DNA of 64,000 nucleotides from Symbiopectobacterium purcellii (GCF_019797845.1 NZ_CP081864.1:992001-1056000), one strand, 5' to 3'; positions 38,091 to 49,604 are shown, counted from the stretch's first letter. Notes: generated by a model from the sequence alone, not told the origin. Numbers and translations: made by a program.

Positions 38091-38749
38091 GACGGTTCTC
38101 CTGAGGACAGGTCGCGGATAATCTGGCGAGTACGATGGATGCAGGTTGCCCCGGCACCCAGCAGTATCGCGGCAAGGATCAGGGTAAAAATCAACTGGCC
38201 CCACTGTGGCACTATCGCGGCCACCACGGCACCGACGGTGAGCAGCGCCATACGGTGCTGTTTCGCCATGGGGCCGCTGAAGCGCTGTGCCAATCCACAG
38301 GTGCCGCCCAGCAGGCGAATATACGCGGTTGCCAGCGCCAGCAGTGCCGCGCCCCAGCCCAGCAGTGGTGCGTAAGGGAGTTGCAGTATGCCGTAGCCAA
38401 CGCCCAGCAGCAGCAAGGTATCGGATACGCGGTCGGGCAGCTCGTTATACACCGCCCCCGCCGGACTGCGCATGCCCCCTTCAACGGCGACCATGCCGTC
38501 AAGCAGGTTACACAGTAAACGGCCCTGAATACCCAGCGCGCCGGCGATCAACAGGCCCCGTTGCAGGAATTCGTTGTCACAGCGCCACACGATGAGAAAA
38601 CAGAGCGCGCCAAGGGCGGCGAACAGAATACTAAAGAGTGAGATTGTATTGGGCGTATAGCCTTTACGACGTAAATAGCGTGCCGCCGCCGTTGCCCAGC
38701 GTGTCTCGCGCGCCCGAATCGGACGGCGATCCTGGATGTCCTTTTCCAT
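38087..38749 (-). CDS. CDP-alcohol phosphatidyltransferase family protein (YnbA-like)
   Basis: This is a membrane CDP-alcohol phosphotransferase of 220 residues with about six helices. The family motif (D-x2-D-G-x2-A-R-x8-G-x3-D-x3-D) aligns exactly, but as N-x2-DG-MV-A-V-x8-G-AVY-N-ELP-D. The first and third aspartates are Asn and the Arg is Val, while the second and the catalytic fourth Asp remain. As I recall, E. coli YnbA has the same two Asn, so this is probably a subfamily trait. It heads a three-gene cluster with an acyltransferase and a CdsA homologue. The alcohol acceptor is unknown. Confidence 0.85.
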   Translation of the reverse strand: MEKDIQDRRPIRARETRWATAAARYLRRKGYTPNTISLFSILFAALGALCFLIVWRCDNEFLQRGLLIAGALGIQGRLLCNLLDGMVAVEGGMRSPAGAVYNELPDRVSDTLLLLGVGYGILQLPYAPLLGWGAALLALATAYIRLLGGTCGLAQRFSGPMAKQHRMALLTVGAVVAAIVPQWGQLIFTLILAAILLGAGATCIHRTRQIIRDLSSGEPS

Positions 38750-38808
38750 AATTGAGTGCTCGTGAAGTGAGGTCGAGAGCGCACATTATAGCCAAGTTTG
38801 CAGAAATA

Positions 38809-39642
38809 TTAACGAGTTCCACCATACGCCAGCGTCACCTCTTTGGCGGCGCTAATCACTAACGCCCCGAGCTCGGTCACGCGATCGTCCGTGATGCGGG
38901 AGATCGGGCCGGAGATGGAGATGGCGGCAAACGGTTCACGGTGCTCGTCGAACAGACAAGCCGCGATGCAGCGTAGCCCGAGCGCGTGTTCTTCATCGTC
39001 AAAGGAGTAGCCGCGTCGGCGGATTTGCGCCAAATCTTCTTTCAGGTGCACCGGTGAAACCAGCGTGGCGTGGGTATAAGCATGTAACCCTTTGCGATGC
39101 AGCAGGCTGCCGACCTGATCGTCGCTCAGGTTTGCCAGAAAGGCTTTCCCCGCGCCGGAGGCGTGCATCGGCAGCTTTCCACCAATCGGCGCAGACATGC
39201 GCATCAGCGCAGTGCACTGCACCTGGTCGATAATAATCGCCTGGTGATCGCTGTTGTCCAACACCGCCAGATTGACGGTTTCGCCCGACGCTTCCATCAG
39301 CTTGCGCAGCATGGGGTGCACCATGGCCAGCAGGTTACGGCTTTGCAGAAAACTGCTGCCGACGATAAAAGCATGGGAGCCGATGGTCCAGAACCCTAAA
39401 TCACCCACCTGACGCACAAAGCCCTGCTGCTGCATGGTGGTCAATAAACGGTGGGTAGTGGAGTTGGGCAAACCCGCCTGCTGCGCCAGATCGGTAAGCG
39501 CCACGCTGCCGTTGGCGTGGGCGATCAGTTCCAGCAGCGTTAACCCGCGCGTCAGCGACTGTACCTGGCCTGTCGCCTGTACGTTGGTGCTGACTGCACC
39601 CCGTGGTTTTTTGCCGCGTTTGGTGGGCTCCGGTGGCGTCAT
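38809..39642 (-). CDS. iclR: Glyoxylate bypass operon repressor IclR
   Basis: IclR is the repressor of aceBAK, controlled by glyoxylate and pyruvate. It has 277 residues. The winged helix-turn-helix is at about 28-85 (VQSLTRGLTLLELIA, GLPNSTTHRLLTTM). The effector domain follows, with the IclR signature GGKLPMHASGAGKAFLA and the C-terminal GLRCIAACLFDEHREPFAAI. RBS AAAGGAG precedes the ATG. It is divergent from metH, as in E. coli, but separated from aceK by the three lipid genes. Confidence 0.94.
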   Translation of the reverse strand: MTPPEPTKRGKKPRGAVSTNVQATGQVQSLTRGLTLLELIAHANGSVALTDLAQQAGLPNSTTHRLLTTMQQQGFVRQVGDLGFWTIGSHAFIVGSSFLQSRNLLAMVHPMLRKLMEASGETVNLAVLDNSDHQAIIIDQVQCTALMRMSAPIGGKLPMHASGAGKAFLANLSDDQVGSLLHRKGLHAYTHATLVSPVHLKEDLAQIRRRGYSFDDEEHALGLRCIAACLFDEHREPFAAISISGPISRITDDRVTELGALVISAAKEVTLAYGGTR

Positions 39643-39663
39643 ATTTCGGCTCCTTTCTGTATG

Positions 39664-39678
39664 GTGGAATTAGTTTTC
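39664..39678. promoter_or_regulatory. IclR autoregulatory site-like sequence
   Basis: TGGAATTAGTTTTCA, close to TGGAAATNATTTCCA, lies 22 bases upstream of the iclR start, where the known E. coli autoregulatory operator lies. Confidence 0.5.
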
Positions 39679-39847
39679 ATTTTTTCCTCAAGGATTGCAA
39701 CTATTCTTTAGGTTTCAGGCAGGTTAGTAGCGAAAGGCGCAAAAAAGGGGGGAAAGACTGAAAAACTCTCATGTGACGCGGAACGGGCAGATTGTTACGA
39801 TAGGCAATCATAATGTGAATAAGACTAACAAGTTCGGTGGGGTTAGG

Positions 39848-43555
<3,708 letters not shown>

Positions 43556-43574
43556 TACGATGGGATAGGTGCTT

Positions 43575-43607
43575 CACGGTCAGCAAACTGACGGTTTGCT
43601 GACCGTG
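43575..43607. terminator. Strong hairpin between convergent metH and yoeB
   Basis: A perfect 14-bp stem CACGGTCAGCAAAC/GTTTGCTGACCGTG with a 5-base loop is followed by a second small palindrome TGGGAC-GAC-GTCCCA (43606-43620). There is no T-run. It probably terminates or blocks transcription from both sides. Confidence 0.6.
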
Positions 43608-43630
43608 GGACGACGTCCCAAGCGATGACT

Positions 43631-43885
43631 TCAATAGTGGTAGCGGCAGGCGGCTATAAGAATGGCACCCTCTGCAATGGCATAAACCAGACGATGCTCT
43701 TCGGTGATGCGCCGGGACCAAAAACCGGACAAATTGTGTTTCAAGGGCTCAGGTTTACCCTTACCCTCAAAAGGCGTTCTCAAAACATCTTTAATGAGTG
43801 CGTTGATCTTCTTAACCATGCGATTATCTGTATCCTGCCAGTACAGATAATCCTCCCATGCTTCTTCAGACCACGTTGACTTCAT
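43631..43885 (-). CDS. yoeB: YoeB toxin (ribosome-dependent mRNA endonuclease)
   Basis: YoeB is a RelE-superfamily toxin that cleaves mRNA in the ribosomal A site. It has 84 residues and is nearly identical in layout to E. coli YoeB. Catalytic residues are visible: Glu46, the Glu63/Arg65 region ([10 protein letters not shown]) and the C-terminal His83-Tyr84 (ACRYHY). Its start overlaps the antitoxin stop by four bases. The toxin looks intact. Confidence 0.95.
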   Translation of the reverse strand: MKSTWSEEAWEDYLYWQDTDNRMVKKINALIKDVLRTPFEGKGKPEPLKHNLSGFWSRRITEEHRLVYAIAEGAILIAACRYHY

Positions 43886-44133
43886 TCGATGATGCCCTTT
43901 TCTGTCCCTTCACCGGCTTTCAAACTTTCTATGGCGTTCATAAGCCTTTTGGCATTTGCCGGCGAGCGTAACAGATAGGCGGTTTCTTCCAGAGAGTTGT
44001 ACTCTTCCAGGGACATGAGAACACACGCCTCACCGTTTTGCCGGGTAATCAATATGGGGGCGTGATCTTCCACCGTTTTCATCATCGTTGCTGATAAATT
44101 CTGGCGGGCTTCACTGTAACTGATCGTTCTCAT
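43882..44133 (-). CDS. yefM: YefM antitoxin
   Basis: YefM is a Phd/YefM-type antitoxin that neutralises YoeB and represses the operon. From the ATG at 44133 it has 83 residues, the same length as E. coli YefM. The N-terminal DNA-binding/dimerisation part is [17 protein letters not shown]; the toxin-wrapping C-terminus is [13 protein letters not shown]. Two adjacent ATG codons (44133 and 44136) follow GAGGAGAAC, so the start may be one codon earlier. Confidence 0.94.
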   Translation of the reverse strand: MRTISYSEARQNLSATMMKTVEDHAPILITRQNGEACVLMSLEEYNSLEETAYLLRSPANAKRLMNAIESLKAGEGTEKGIIE

Positions 44134-44154
44134 CATGTTCTCCTCTTTGCACCC

Positions 44155-44172
44155 CATCATTGTACAATGATG
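44155..44172. promoter_or_regulatory. YefM-YoeB operator palindrome
   Basis: CATCATTGTACAATGATG is a perfect 18-bp palindrome with the TGTACA core known for YefM binding. On the minus strand it contains a TACAAT -10 hexamer with TGGTGA 16 bases upstream, so repressor binding would cover the promoter. Confidence 0.85.
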
Positions 44173-44224
44173 GTTTTTTTTTCACCAGTGCTAAATAGGG
44201 TATGCACTACGTTCCGGTTTTGCG

Positions 44225-44233
44225 TATCTAATA
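44225..44233. repeat. Target site duplication, left copy
   Basis: TATCTAATA, repeated exactly at 45288-45296 on the other side of the insertion sequence. Confidence 0.95.
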
Positions 44234-45287
44234 GGCTTTGTTGAATAAATAGAACTTTTAGGTGAGCATCTGCTCAGATCACTACCGTCATTTCAACATC
44301 TGCACCCCATGGCAAAGCAAAAATTTAAAATCACCAACTGGTCTACGTACAACAAAGCTCTCAAGCTGCGCGGGTCTCTGACAATATGGCTGGATGAGTC
44401 GTCCGTTTCTGCATGGACGGAGAAAACAACGCCTGAACGGCGTGGCCGGCCGCGTCACTACTCAGATATGGCTATCACCACTGTTCTGATGATGAAACGC
44501 GTGTTTGGCCTTTCGCTAAGGGCTTTACAGGGCTTCGTTGACTCCATTTTTAAACTGATGGGGCTGCCGCTAAGATGCCCAGACTACTCGCTGCTCAGCA
44601 AGCGAGCAAAGACCGTTAAAATCAGCATAAAAACGCCGACCCGTGGTGAAATCTCCCATCTGGTCATTGACGCAACCGGCCTGAAGGTCTTTGGCGAAGG
44701 CGAATGGAAAGTCCGGCAGCATGGTGCAGAAAGACGGCGGGTGTGGCGTAAGCTGCATCTGGCCACAGACAGTGTGACGCATGAAATTATCTGTGCTGAT
44801 TTGTCACTCAGCGGCACGACTGATGCTCAGGCTCTACCGGGCCTGATAAACCAGACCCACCGGAAAATCAGGGAAGCGTCGGCTGACGGCGCTTACGATA
44901 CCCGCTACTGTCATGATGTGCTGCTGAGGAAGAGGATAAGGCCTCTTATTCCTCCACGACGTGGTTCGCAATATTGGCCAGACCGATACCATGAGCGTAA
45001 TCACGCGGTTGCGGATCAGCGTCTAAGCGGCAGTAACGATGTCTGGAAAAAGAAAGTGGGCTATCATAGACGCTCAGTGGCTGAAACAGCGATATTCCGG
45101 TTCAAAACGCTTCTGGGCGATCATCTAAGTCTACGTGACTATGATGCGCAGGTAGGTGAGGCAATGGCGATGGTCAAAGCGCTTAACAAAATGACGCTGT
45201 TAGGCATGCCGAACAGCATCCGGATCGCATAACAATCGATCTGCTAGGGGAGCTGTAGTCACAAGTTCTGATTTATTCAACAAAGCC
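44234..45287 (+). mobile_element. Insertion sequence of the IS5 family, IS903 group
   Basis: A complete element of 1054 bases. The terminal inverted repeats are GGCTTTGTTGAATAAAT at the left and its exact reverse complement at the right, the hallmark ends of IS903-type elements. A perfect 9-bp duplication (TATCTAATA) flanks it, which is the length expected for this group. It carries one intact transposase. Intact ends and duplication indicate a recent insertion. Confidence 0.96.
44309..45232 (+). CDS. IS5-family (IS903 group) transposase
   Basis: DDE transposase of 307 residues that moves the surrounding element. The catalytic residues are visible: first Asp in VIDATGLKVFG, second Asp in ADGAYDTRY, and the Glu within the Y-x2-R-x3-E-x6-K signature YHRRSVAETAIFRFK near the C-terminus. 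The N-terminal part (KFKITNWSTYNKALKLRGSL) is typical for the group. The reading frame is intact. Confidence 0.96.
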   Translation: MAKQKFKITNWSTYNKALKLRGSLTIWLDESSVSAWTEKTTPERRGRPRHYSDMAITTVLMMKRVFGLSLRALQGFVDSIFKLMGLPLRCPDYSLLSKRAKTVKISIKTPTRGEISHLVIDATGLKVFGEGEWKVRQHGAERRRVWRKLHLATDSVTHEIICADLSLSGTTDAQALPGLINQTHRKIREASADGAYDTRYCHDVLLRKRIRPLIPPRRGSQYWPDRYHERNHAVADQRLSGSNDVWKKKVGYHRRSVAETAIFRFKTLLGDHLSLRDYDAQVGEAMAMVKALNKMTLLGMPNSIRIA

Positions 45288-45296
45288 TATCTAATA
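45288..45296. repeat. Target site duplication, right copy
   Basis: TATCTAATA, identical to 44225-44233. Confidence 0.95.
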
Positions 45297-45326
45297 CCTT
45301 GACGCCCACAGCGATCCACGTGTTAA

Positions 45327-45519
45327 ACCCGTCATACTTCACGTTGCAGGTGCGTTGACTTTCCTCGCTCACCCCAGTCACATTCTTGATTATGCTCCTG
45401 GGGGTTCACTGCGTCGCCGCGTTACGAGACTCATAAATGAGTCTCGCCCTAAAGGGCCAGCGCAAGCGCTGTTCAAAACGCGAACGTTTTGTCCTGCAAC
45501 TCGAATTATGTAGGGTATA
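45327..45519 (+). repeat. Dispersed palindromic repeat, long form with internal hairpins (copy R2)
   Basis: The arms are as in copy R1 (CTTCACGTTGCAGGTGCGTT ... CCTGCAACTCGAATTATGTA then GGGTAT). The centre holds a string of perfect hairpins: GAGACTCA-taaa-TGAGTCTC (45426-45445), GCCC-taaa-GGGC (45446-45457), CAGCGC-aa-GCGCTG (45458-45471), and CAAAACG-cgaa-CGTTTTG (45474-45491). The right end runs into the promoter region of the AraC-family gene. Confidence 0.85.
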
Positions 45520-45529
45520 TATTATTTAA

Positions 45530-45544
45530 TGAGAATTGTTATCA
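45530..45544. promoter_or_regulatory. Fur box upstream of the AraC-family regulator
   Basis: TGAGAATTGTTATCA matches the 7-1-7 Fur consensus TGATAATNATTATCA at 12 of 14 arm positions. It lies just after repeat R2 and about 105 bases before the regulator start, implying iron repression. Confidence 0.75.
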
Positions 45545-45648
45545 TCTTTGTTGAAGCGGTTTTCTGCAAGTGTTAAGGTAAAGCCTGTGGTATTCCCCCT
45601 CGACCATTTCCCCAGCCGCGCTGGCCTGACGGTGGACCACTGACGATA

Positions 45649-46644
45649 ATGAACGCCTACTCCCCCTCGCTGTCCGAACGCCAGTTTTCCGTTGATGACT
45701 TCTTTGCCTTTGGCGAACGCTACGGGATCGACTACCGCTTCCCTGAGCTGGTCTCCAGCCGCGATCGGCGCAAAGCGCAGCGCGTGGTGGTTCAAGGCCA
45801 TGTGGAAGAGATGGTTCTCTCTTCTGGCATCAGCCTGACAAGTTCCGATGTGCGCGTGATGCAACCCTATGAGTCTACGTCGTTGCAAGGTTCACCGCTC
45901 TACACGCTGGTGGTGCTGGGCGGGTGTATCAATCTGCGGGTGAACCAGCGGGAATTTGTGGTGCGAGCGGGCATGGCCTTCAGTACCCGTCTTGGGGAGC
46001 AGGAGGTGATGCATGTGCGTCACGCGGTCGATCATCCGTTGCGCACCTTGGCGTTGGGCATCCATCCCGGCCAGTTGCAACTCCCCCCGCTGCTTGCCGC
46101 GCTACTGCGTCAGTGGGAATGCCGTGAGAACGCAGCCTTTGTATGGCCGGTGCCCGATTACCTGCTGGCCGGCTTGCAGCAGGCGTTATCCCCGTCGAGT
46201 GAGAGCCTGGCGCGCCAGTTGATGCTGGAAGGCGCGATGCTGCAACTGCTGGGTCATGGCCTGGCGCTTGATCCCGTGGGTCAGCAAGGGCGTATGACCG
46301 CACCACCCAGTGAGCGGCGGCGGCTGGATGCGTTGCGCGATCAGCTTCAACTGCACCCGGAAAAGCCCTACACCCTGACGGCGTTAGCACAACAGGTCGC
46401 CATGAGTCCGACCAGCCTGCGCAATAAGTTCCGGCACGCCTACGGTATCTCGGTATTTGATTTCCTGCGTAACAGCCGATTGGCGCTGGCTTACCGTTTG
46501 CTGGAACAGGGCCATCCGGTCCAGCAGGCTGCCTGGATGTCGGGATACCAGCACGCCACCAATCTGGCTACCGCGTTTCGACGCCACTATGGCATCGCGC
46601 CCAGCGATGTTCCTTTCTCCCAGTTCTCCCAGCGACGCGCATAG
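45649..46644 (+). CDS. AraC-family regulator of siderophore uptake (PchR/YbtA-like)
   Basis: AraC/XylS regulator of 331 residues. The N-terminal 230 residues form a ligand-binding region without a recognised name. The C-terminal double helix-turn-helix (about 235-331) includes LTALAQQVAMSPTSLRNKF and AYRLLEQGHPVQQAAWMSGY. Its position directly before a siderophore receptor, with Fur boxes ahead of both genes, fits the PchR/YbtA pattern: a siderophore-sensing activator of the receptor gene (inference). Confidence 0.85.
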   Translation: MNAYSPSLSERQFSVDDFFAFGERYGIDYRFPELVSSRDRRKAQRVVVQGHVEEMVLSSGISLTSSDVRVMQPYESTSLQGSPLYTLVVLGGCINLRVNQREFVVRAGMAFSTRLGEQEVMHVRHAVDHPLRTLALGIHPGQLQLPPLLAALLRQWECRENAAFVWPVPDYLLAGLQQALSPSSESLARQLMLEGAMLQLLGHGLALDPVGQQGRMTAPPSERRRLDALRDQLQLHPEKPYTLTALAQQVAMSPTSLRNKFRHAYGISVFDFLRNSRLALAYRLLEQGHPVQQAAWMSGYQHATNLATAFRRHYGIAPSDVPFSQFSQRRA

Positions 46645-46748
46645 CGGCTAAGTCTGGTTTATTCCACTCGAGGTTCCCCGTCGCGTGCACCTTTGTCATT
46701 GCGCATACGTAACCCGTTAGCGCGCATAGCTAGCTCACGCATGAAAAC

Positions 46749-46767
46749 GGTAATAATTCGCATTTAC
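46749..46767. promoter_or_regulatory. Possible Fur box upstream of the TonB receptor gene
   Basis: GGTAATAATTCGCATTTAC matches the 19-bp Fur consensus at about 12 positions. It lies 25 bases before the receptor start. The match is weaker than the 45530 site. Confidence 0.45.
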
Positions 46768-46792
46768 AAGTACAGGTGAGGCGGAGAAGGGC

Positions 46793-48916
46793 ATGTTGAG
46801 AAAAACACAGTTAGCGCTGATGGTCGGCTATCTGGCAAGCGGGTTTGCCGGAAGCGCTCTCGCGCAGGATAACGGTAATTCAGCAACGGACAATTCAGCA
46901 ACGAACAAACCGGATACGCTGATTGTCAGCTCTCAGGTGCAGAGCGGTGCCACCAAGCTGGCAACGCCCGATATTGAAACGCCGCAGTCTGTATCAATTA
47001 TTACGCGCGAACAGATGCTACAGCAGGGGGCCACCAATGTGCGTCAGGCGCTGGGCTATACCCCGGGTGTCTACAATAATCAGGTGGGCGGCACCAACCG
47101 CTTTGACTACATCGTGATGCGCGGTTTTTCGGACGGTAGCCTGGATAACGTGTTCCTCGACGGGCTGAAAATCATGGGAGACACCAACTCACACAGCTCG
47201 CTGGTGGTGGACCCCTGGTTCCTTGAAAGTATGGAAGTGGTGCGTGGCCCGGCCTCAGTGCTGTACGGGCGCGCCTCTCCGGGGGGCATTGTGGAGCTGA
47301 GTTCTCGCCGCCCGGCCTTTGAGCAAAGCGGACAAATCAAACTGTTCGCGGGGAACAATGCACAGCGCGGTGCTGCCTTTGATCTGACCGGCCCGCTGGA
47401 CGATGACGACCGCGTGGCATTCCGCCTCGGCGGGATCGTACGCAAAGCAGATACGCAGTTCACCACCAAAGAAGAGCGCTACGCCTTGATGCCCAGTTTG
47501 ACCTGGCGCATCAGCGATAAAACCCGCCTGGATCTGATGGCGTATCTGCACCGCGATCCAGAAGGGGGCAGCCACTCGGGTGTACCGTATGAAGGTTCGG
47601 TGGTACCGCACAACGGTCGCTATATCTCAAACGGCTTCTACGATGGCGAGAAGAACGTCGAGAAATACGATCGTCGCCAGAATATGGTCGGCTACAACAT
47701 TGAGCACAATTTTGACAGCGGCTGGTCGGTGCGCCAAAAAGTGCGTTATCTGCAAAGCAGGGTGCATCTGGATCAGGTCTACGGTTACGGTTGGTCGGGA
47801 AATAGCGATGAGCTGATCCGCTACTACCAGGGCGCGCGTGAAAAACTCAAGGCCTGGACCCTGGATAACCAGTTGGATGGCAGCATTGATACTGGCGTGC
47901 TGAATCACCGGGTGTTAGTGGGGATGGATTATCAGCAGCGTCAAAATGACGTCAACTGGCCGACAGGACTTTTCCCTAACCTCAATGCCTTCAATCCGGT
48001 GTACGGTGCGGGCGCGCTGGCCTGGTATGCACCTACCCGTGAAAGGCACAAGCTGCAACAAACCGGCTTTTACATGCAGGATCAGGTTTCGTTGGAGCGC
48101 TGGCGTCTGACGCTGGGTGGCCGTTATGACACGGTTAAAATCTCAAGCACCAACCAAAGTACCGCGGCGCGTAGCGAACTGGACCAAGGCCACTTCAGCA
48201 AACGCGCGGCGCTGCTTTACCTGTTTGATAACGGTGTTGCACCTTACGTCAGCTACTCTACGGCATTTACGCCCACCAACTTTACCGATGCCAGCGGTGA
48301 CCTGCTCAAACCGATGGAAGGTAAACAGTGGGAAACCGGGCTGAAATATCAACCCGTCGGCACGCAGGATCAATACAGCGTCTCCCTGTATCGTATCAAC
48401 CAGACCAACGTGGCGACGAAAACCCAGCCGAGCGATCCCTACCGGGCCATTGGTGAGATTGAATCGGAAGGGGTAGAACTGGAAGCCTTAACCCATATCA
48501 CTGATAACCTGAGCGTTCAGGCGGCCTACAGCTATAACGACATTCGCTACAAGAAGAGCGGCATCGCCAGCGAGCAAGGTCAGCGCGCCGTGTATGCGCC
48601 GCGCAACCAGCTCAGTGCCTGGGTGAGCTATGACGTCACAAGCGGCCTATTGGATGGCTTAACGCTGGGAAGTGGCGTGCGCTATGTGAACGGCGTGGTG
48701 AGCGATCGTGCTAACACCCATACCTTGCCGTCTTACACGCTGGTGGATATGGCGGTGGGCTATGACCTCTCCAAGGTTGGCTTGAAGGGGCTGAGCGCGC
48801 AGTTGAACGTTAATAACCTGACGGACAAACGCTATGTTGGTGACTGTAACTCACTGGATTACTGCTACTTTGGCGCAGAGCGCAGCGTAGTCGGCAGCCT
48901 GTCCTACGCTTTCTGA
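46793..48916 (+). CDS. TonB-dependent siderophore receptor (FhuA/FoxA-like)
   Basis: Outer-membrane receptor of 707 residues for a ferric siderophore, powered by TonB-ExbBD. The signal peptide is residues 1-24 (cut after SALA), and the TonB box is DTLIVSS near 42. The plug domain runs about 55-165 (TPQSVSIITREQM-like start, then VRGPASVLYGRASPGGIVELSSR). The 22-strand barrel ends in the classic aromatic SLSYAF. The cysteine pair near the C-terminus (GDCNSLDYCYFGAE) is shared with ferrichrome/ferrioxamine receptors, which suggests a hydroxamate-type ligand. The exact siderophore is not determinable. No siderophore synthesis genes are nearby. Confidence 0.9.
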   Translation: MLRKTQLALMVGYLASGFAGSALAQDNGNSATDNSATNKPDTLIVSSQVQSGATKLATPDIETPQSVSIITREQMLQQGATNVRQALGYTPGVYNNQVGGTNRFDYIVMRGFSDGSLDNVFLDGLKIMGDTNSHSSLVVDPWFLESMEVVRGPASVLYGRASPGGIVELSSRRPAFEQSGQIKLFAGNNAQRGAAFDLTGPLDDDDRVAFRLGGIVRKADTQFTTKEERYALMPSLTWRISDKTRLDLMAYLHRDPEGGSHSGVPYEGSVVPHNGRYISNGFYDGEKNVEKYDRRQNMVGYNIEHNFDSGWSVRQKVRYLQSRVHLDQVYGYGWSGNSDELIRYYQGAREKLKAWTLDNQLDGSIDTGVLNHRVLVGMDYQQRQNDVNWPTGLFPNLNAFNPVYGAGALAWYAPTRERHKLQQTGFYMQDQVSLERWRLTLGGRYDTVKISSTNQSTAARSELDQGHFSKRAALLYLFDNGVAPYVSYSTAFTPTNFTDASGDLLKPMEGKQWETGLKYQPVGTQDQYSVSLYRINQTNVATKTQPSDPYRAIGEIESEGVELEALTHITDNLSVQAAYSYNDIRYKKSGIASEQGQRAVYAPRNQLSAWVSYDVTSGLLDGLTLGSGVRYVNGVVSDRANTHTLPSYTLVDMAVGYDLSKVGLKGLSAQLNVNNLTDKRYVGDCNSLDYCYFGAERSVVGSLSYAF

Positions 48917-48924
48917 CCGCTTTC

Positions 48925-48948
48925 CTCCCCCGACGTCCGTCGGGGGAG
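48925..48948 (+). terminator. Hairpin after the TonB receptor gene
   Basis: Perfect 10-bp stem CTCCCCCGAC/GTCGGGGGAG with loop GTCC, 9 bases after the stop. It is followed only by TTG, so termination strength is uncertain. Confidence 0.65.
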
Positions 48949-49049
48949 TTGCTAATTCCGCGCTTTTTTGGGGTGATAACGCCTATAGTCCCTATATCGT
49001 GATATTTTATTCCGCTTTTTCAAAGTGACTGAAAATAAAACGGAATTCC

Positions 49050-49604
49050 ATGAATGTAACCTCAATTAACGATACGCCCCATTATTATCGGCACACTGAA
49101 AACTGCATCAATGTTGAAATGGGCAATGTGAGATGTGCCACGGACAGAACGTCCGTATTACACACTCACAGACTGACCCATTGTTGCGCGTTGGCAGTGC
49201 TTTCGAAATGGAATGGAAGGTGGTATCAACAGCGCACACTGCTGCACATCACCGGTGGAAATATGTTTTGCGGGATAACCTCAGAGAGCGATCGCCAACC
49301 TGATCTCGTCAGCCGATGGTTACCGAAACTCAAGTCAGAGTTGGTTGACGGCGGGAAGGTTATTTTCGTTGGAGGCATCGATTGCGCCTCCAATATTTCG
49401 CTTTACATGAGCATTCACCAGGAAGATGCTGAGGAGCACAAACCGCTACAAGAGCTGCTCACTCTGCCGGGAACCGAAACGATGATAGCGGGGGCTCTGG
49501 GCTTAATGGTTCATCCCAGTGGCGAGGTGGTGTTCGATGTGGCGGGTAGCCGGGGTGAACTCAACCAACAGGAATGCGATTCAATATTACGCGGTGAGCT
49601 ATAG
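49050..49604 (+). CDS. Uncharacterised protein with a CheD/CNF-like Cys-His pattern
   Basis: A 184-residue protein that I do not recognise. It is Cys/His-rich in its first half, with no signal peptide and no membrane helix. Base composition looks more A/T-rich than its neighbours. The arrangement THCCALAVL (Cys45/46), then LLHITGG (His66, Gly69-70), then VIFVGGID (about 104-111), then MVHPSGEVVFD near the C-terminus recalls the order of motifs in CheD-type glutamine deamidases (GSC..., H, FGGA, ...G.V.FD). This is a pattern resemblance only. The gene stands alone, after a hairpin terminator and before a convergent transporter. The start has only a weak ribosome binding site. Confidence 0.6.
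   Translation: MNVTSINDTPHYYRHTENCINVEMGNVRCATDRTSVLHTHRLTHCCALAVLSKWNGRWYQQRTLLHITGGNMFCGITSESDRQPDLVSRWLPKLKSELVDGGKVIFVGGIDCASNISLYMSIHQEDAEEHKPLQELLTLPGTETMIAGALGLMVHPSGEVVFDVAGSRGELNQQECDSILRGEL

Noticed and set aside
37449..38204. Longer acyltransferase start 38 codons upstream
   Set aside because: The extension overlaps the upstream gene by over 100 bases and has no family similarity; the ATGA overlap at 38087-38090 is typical coupling.
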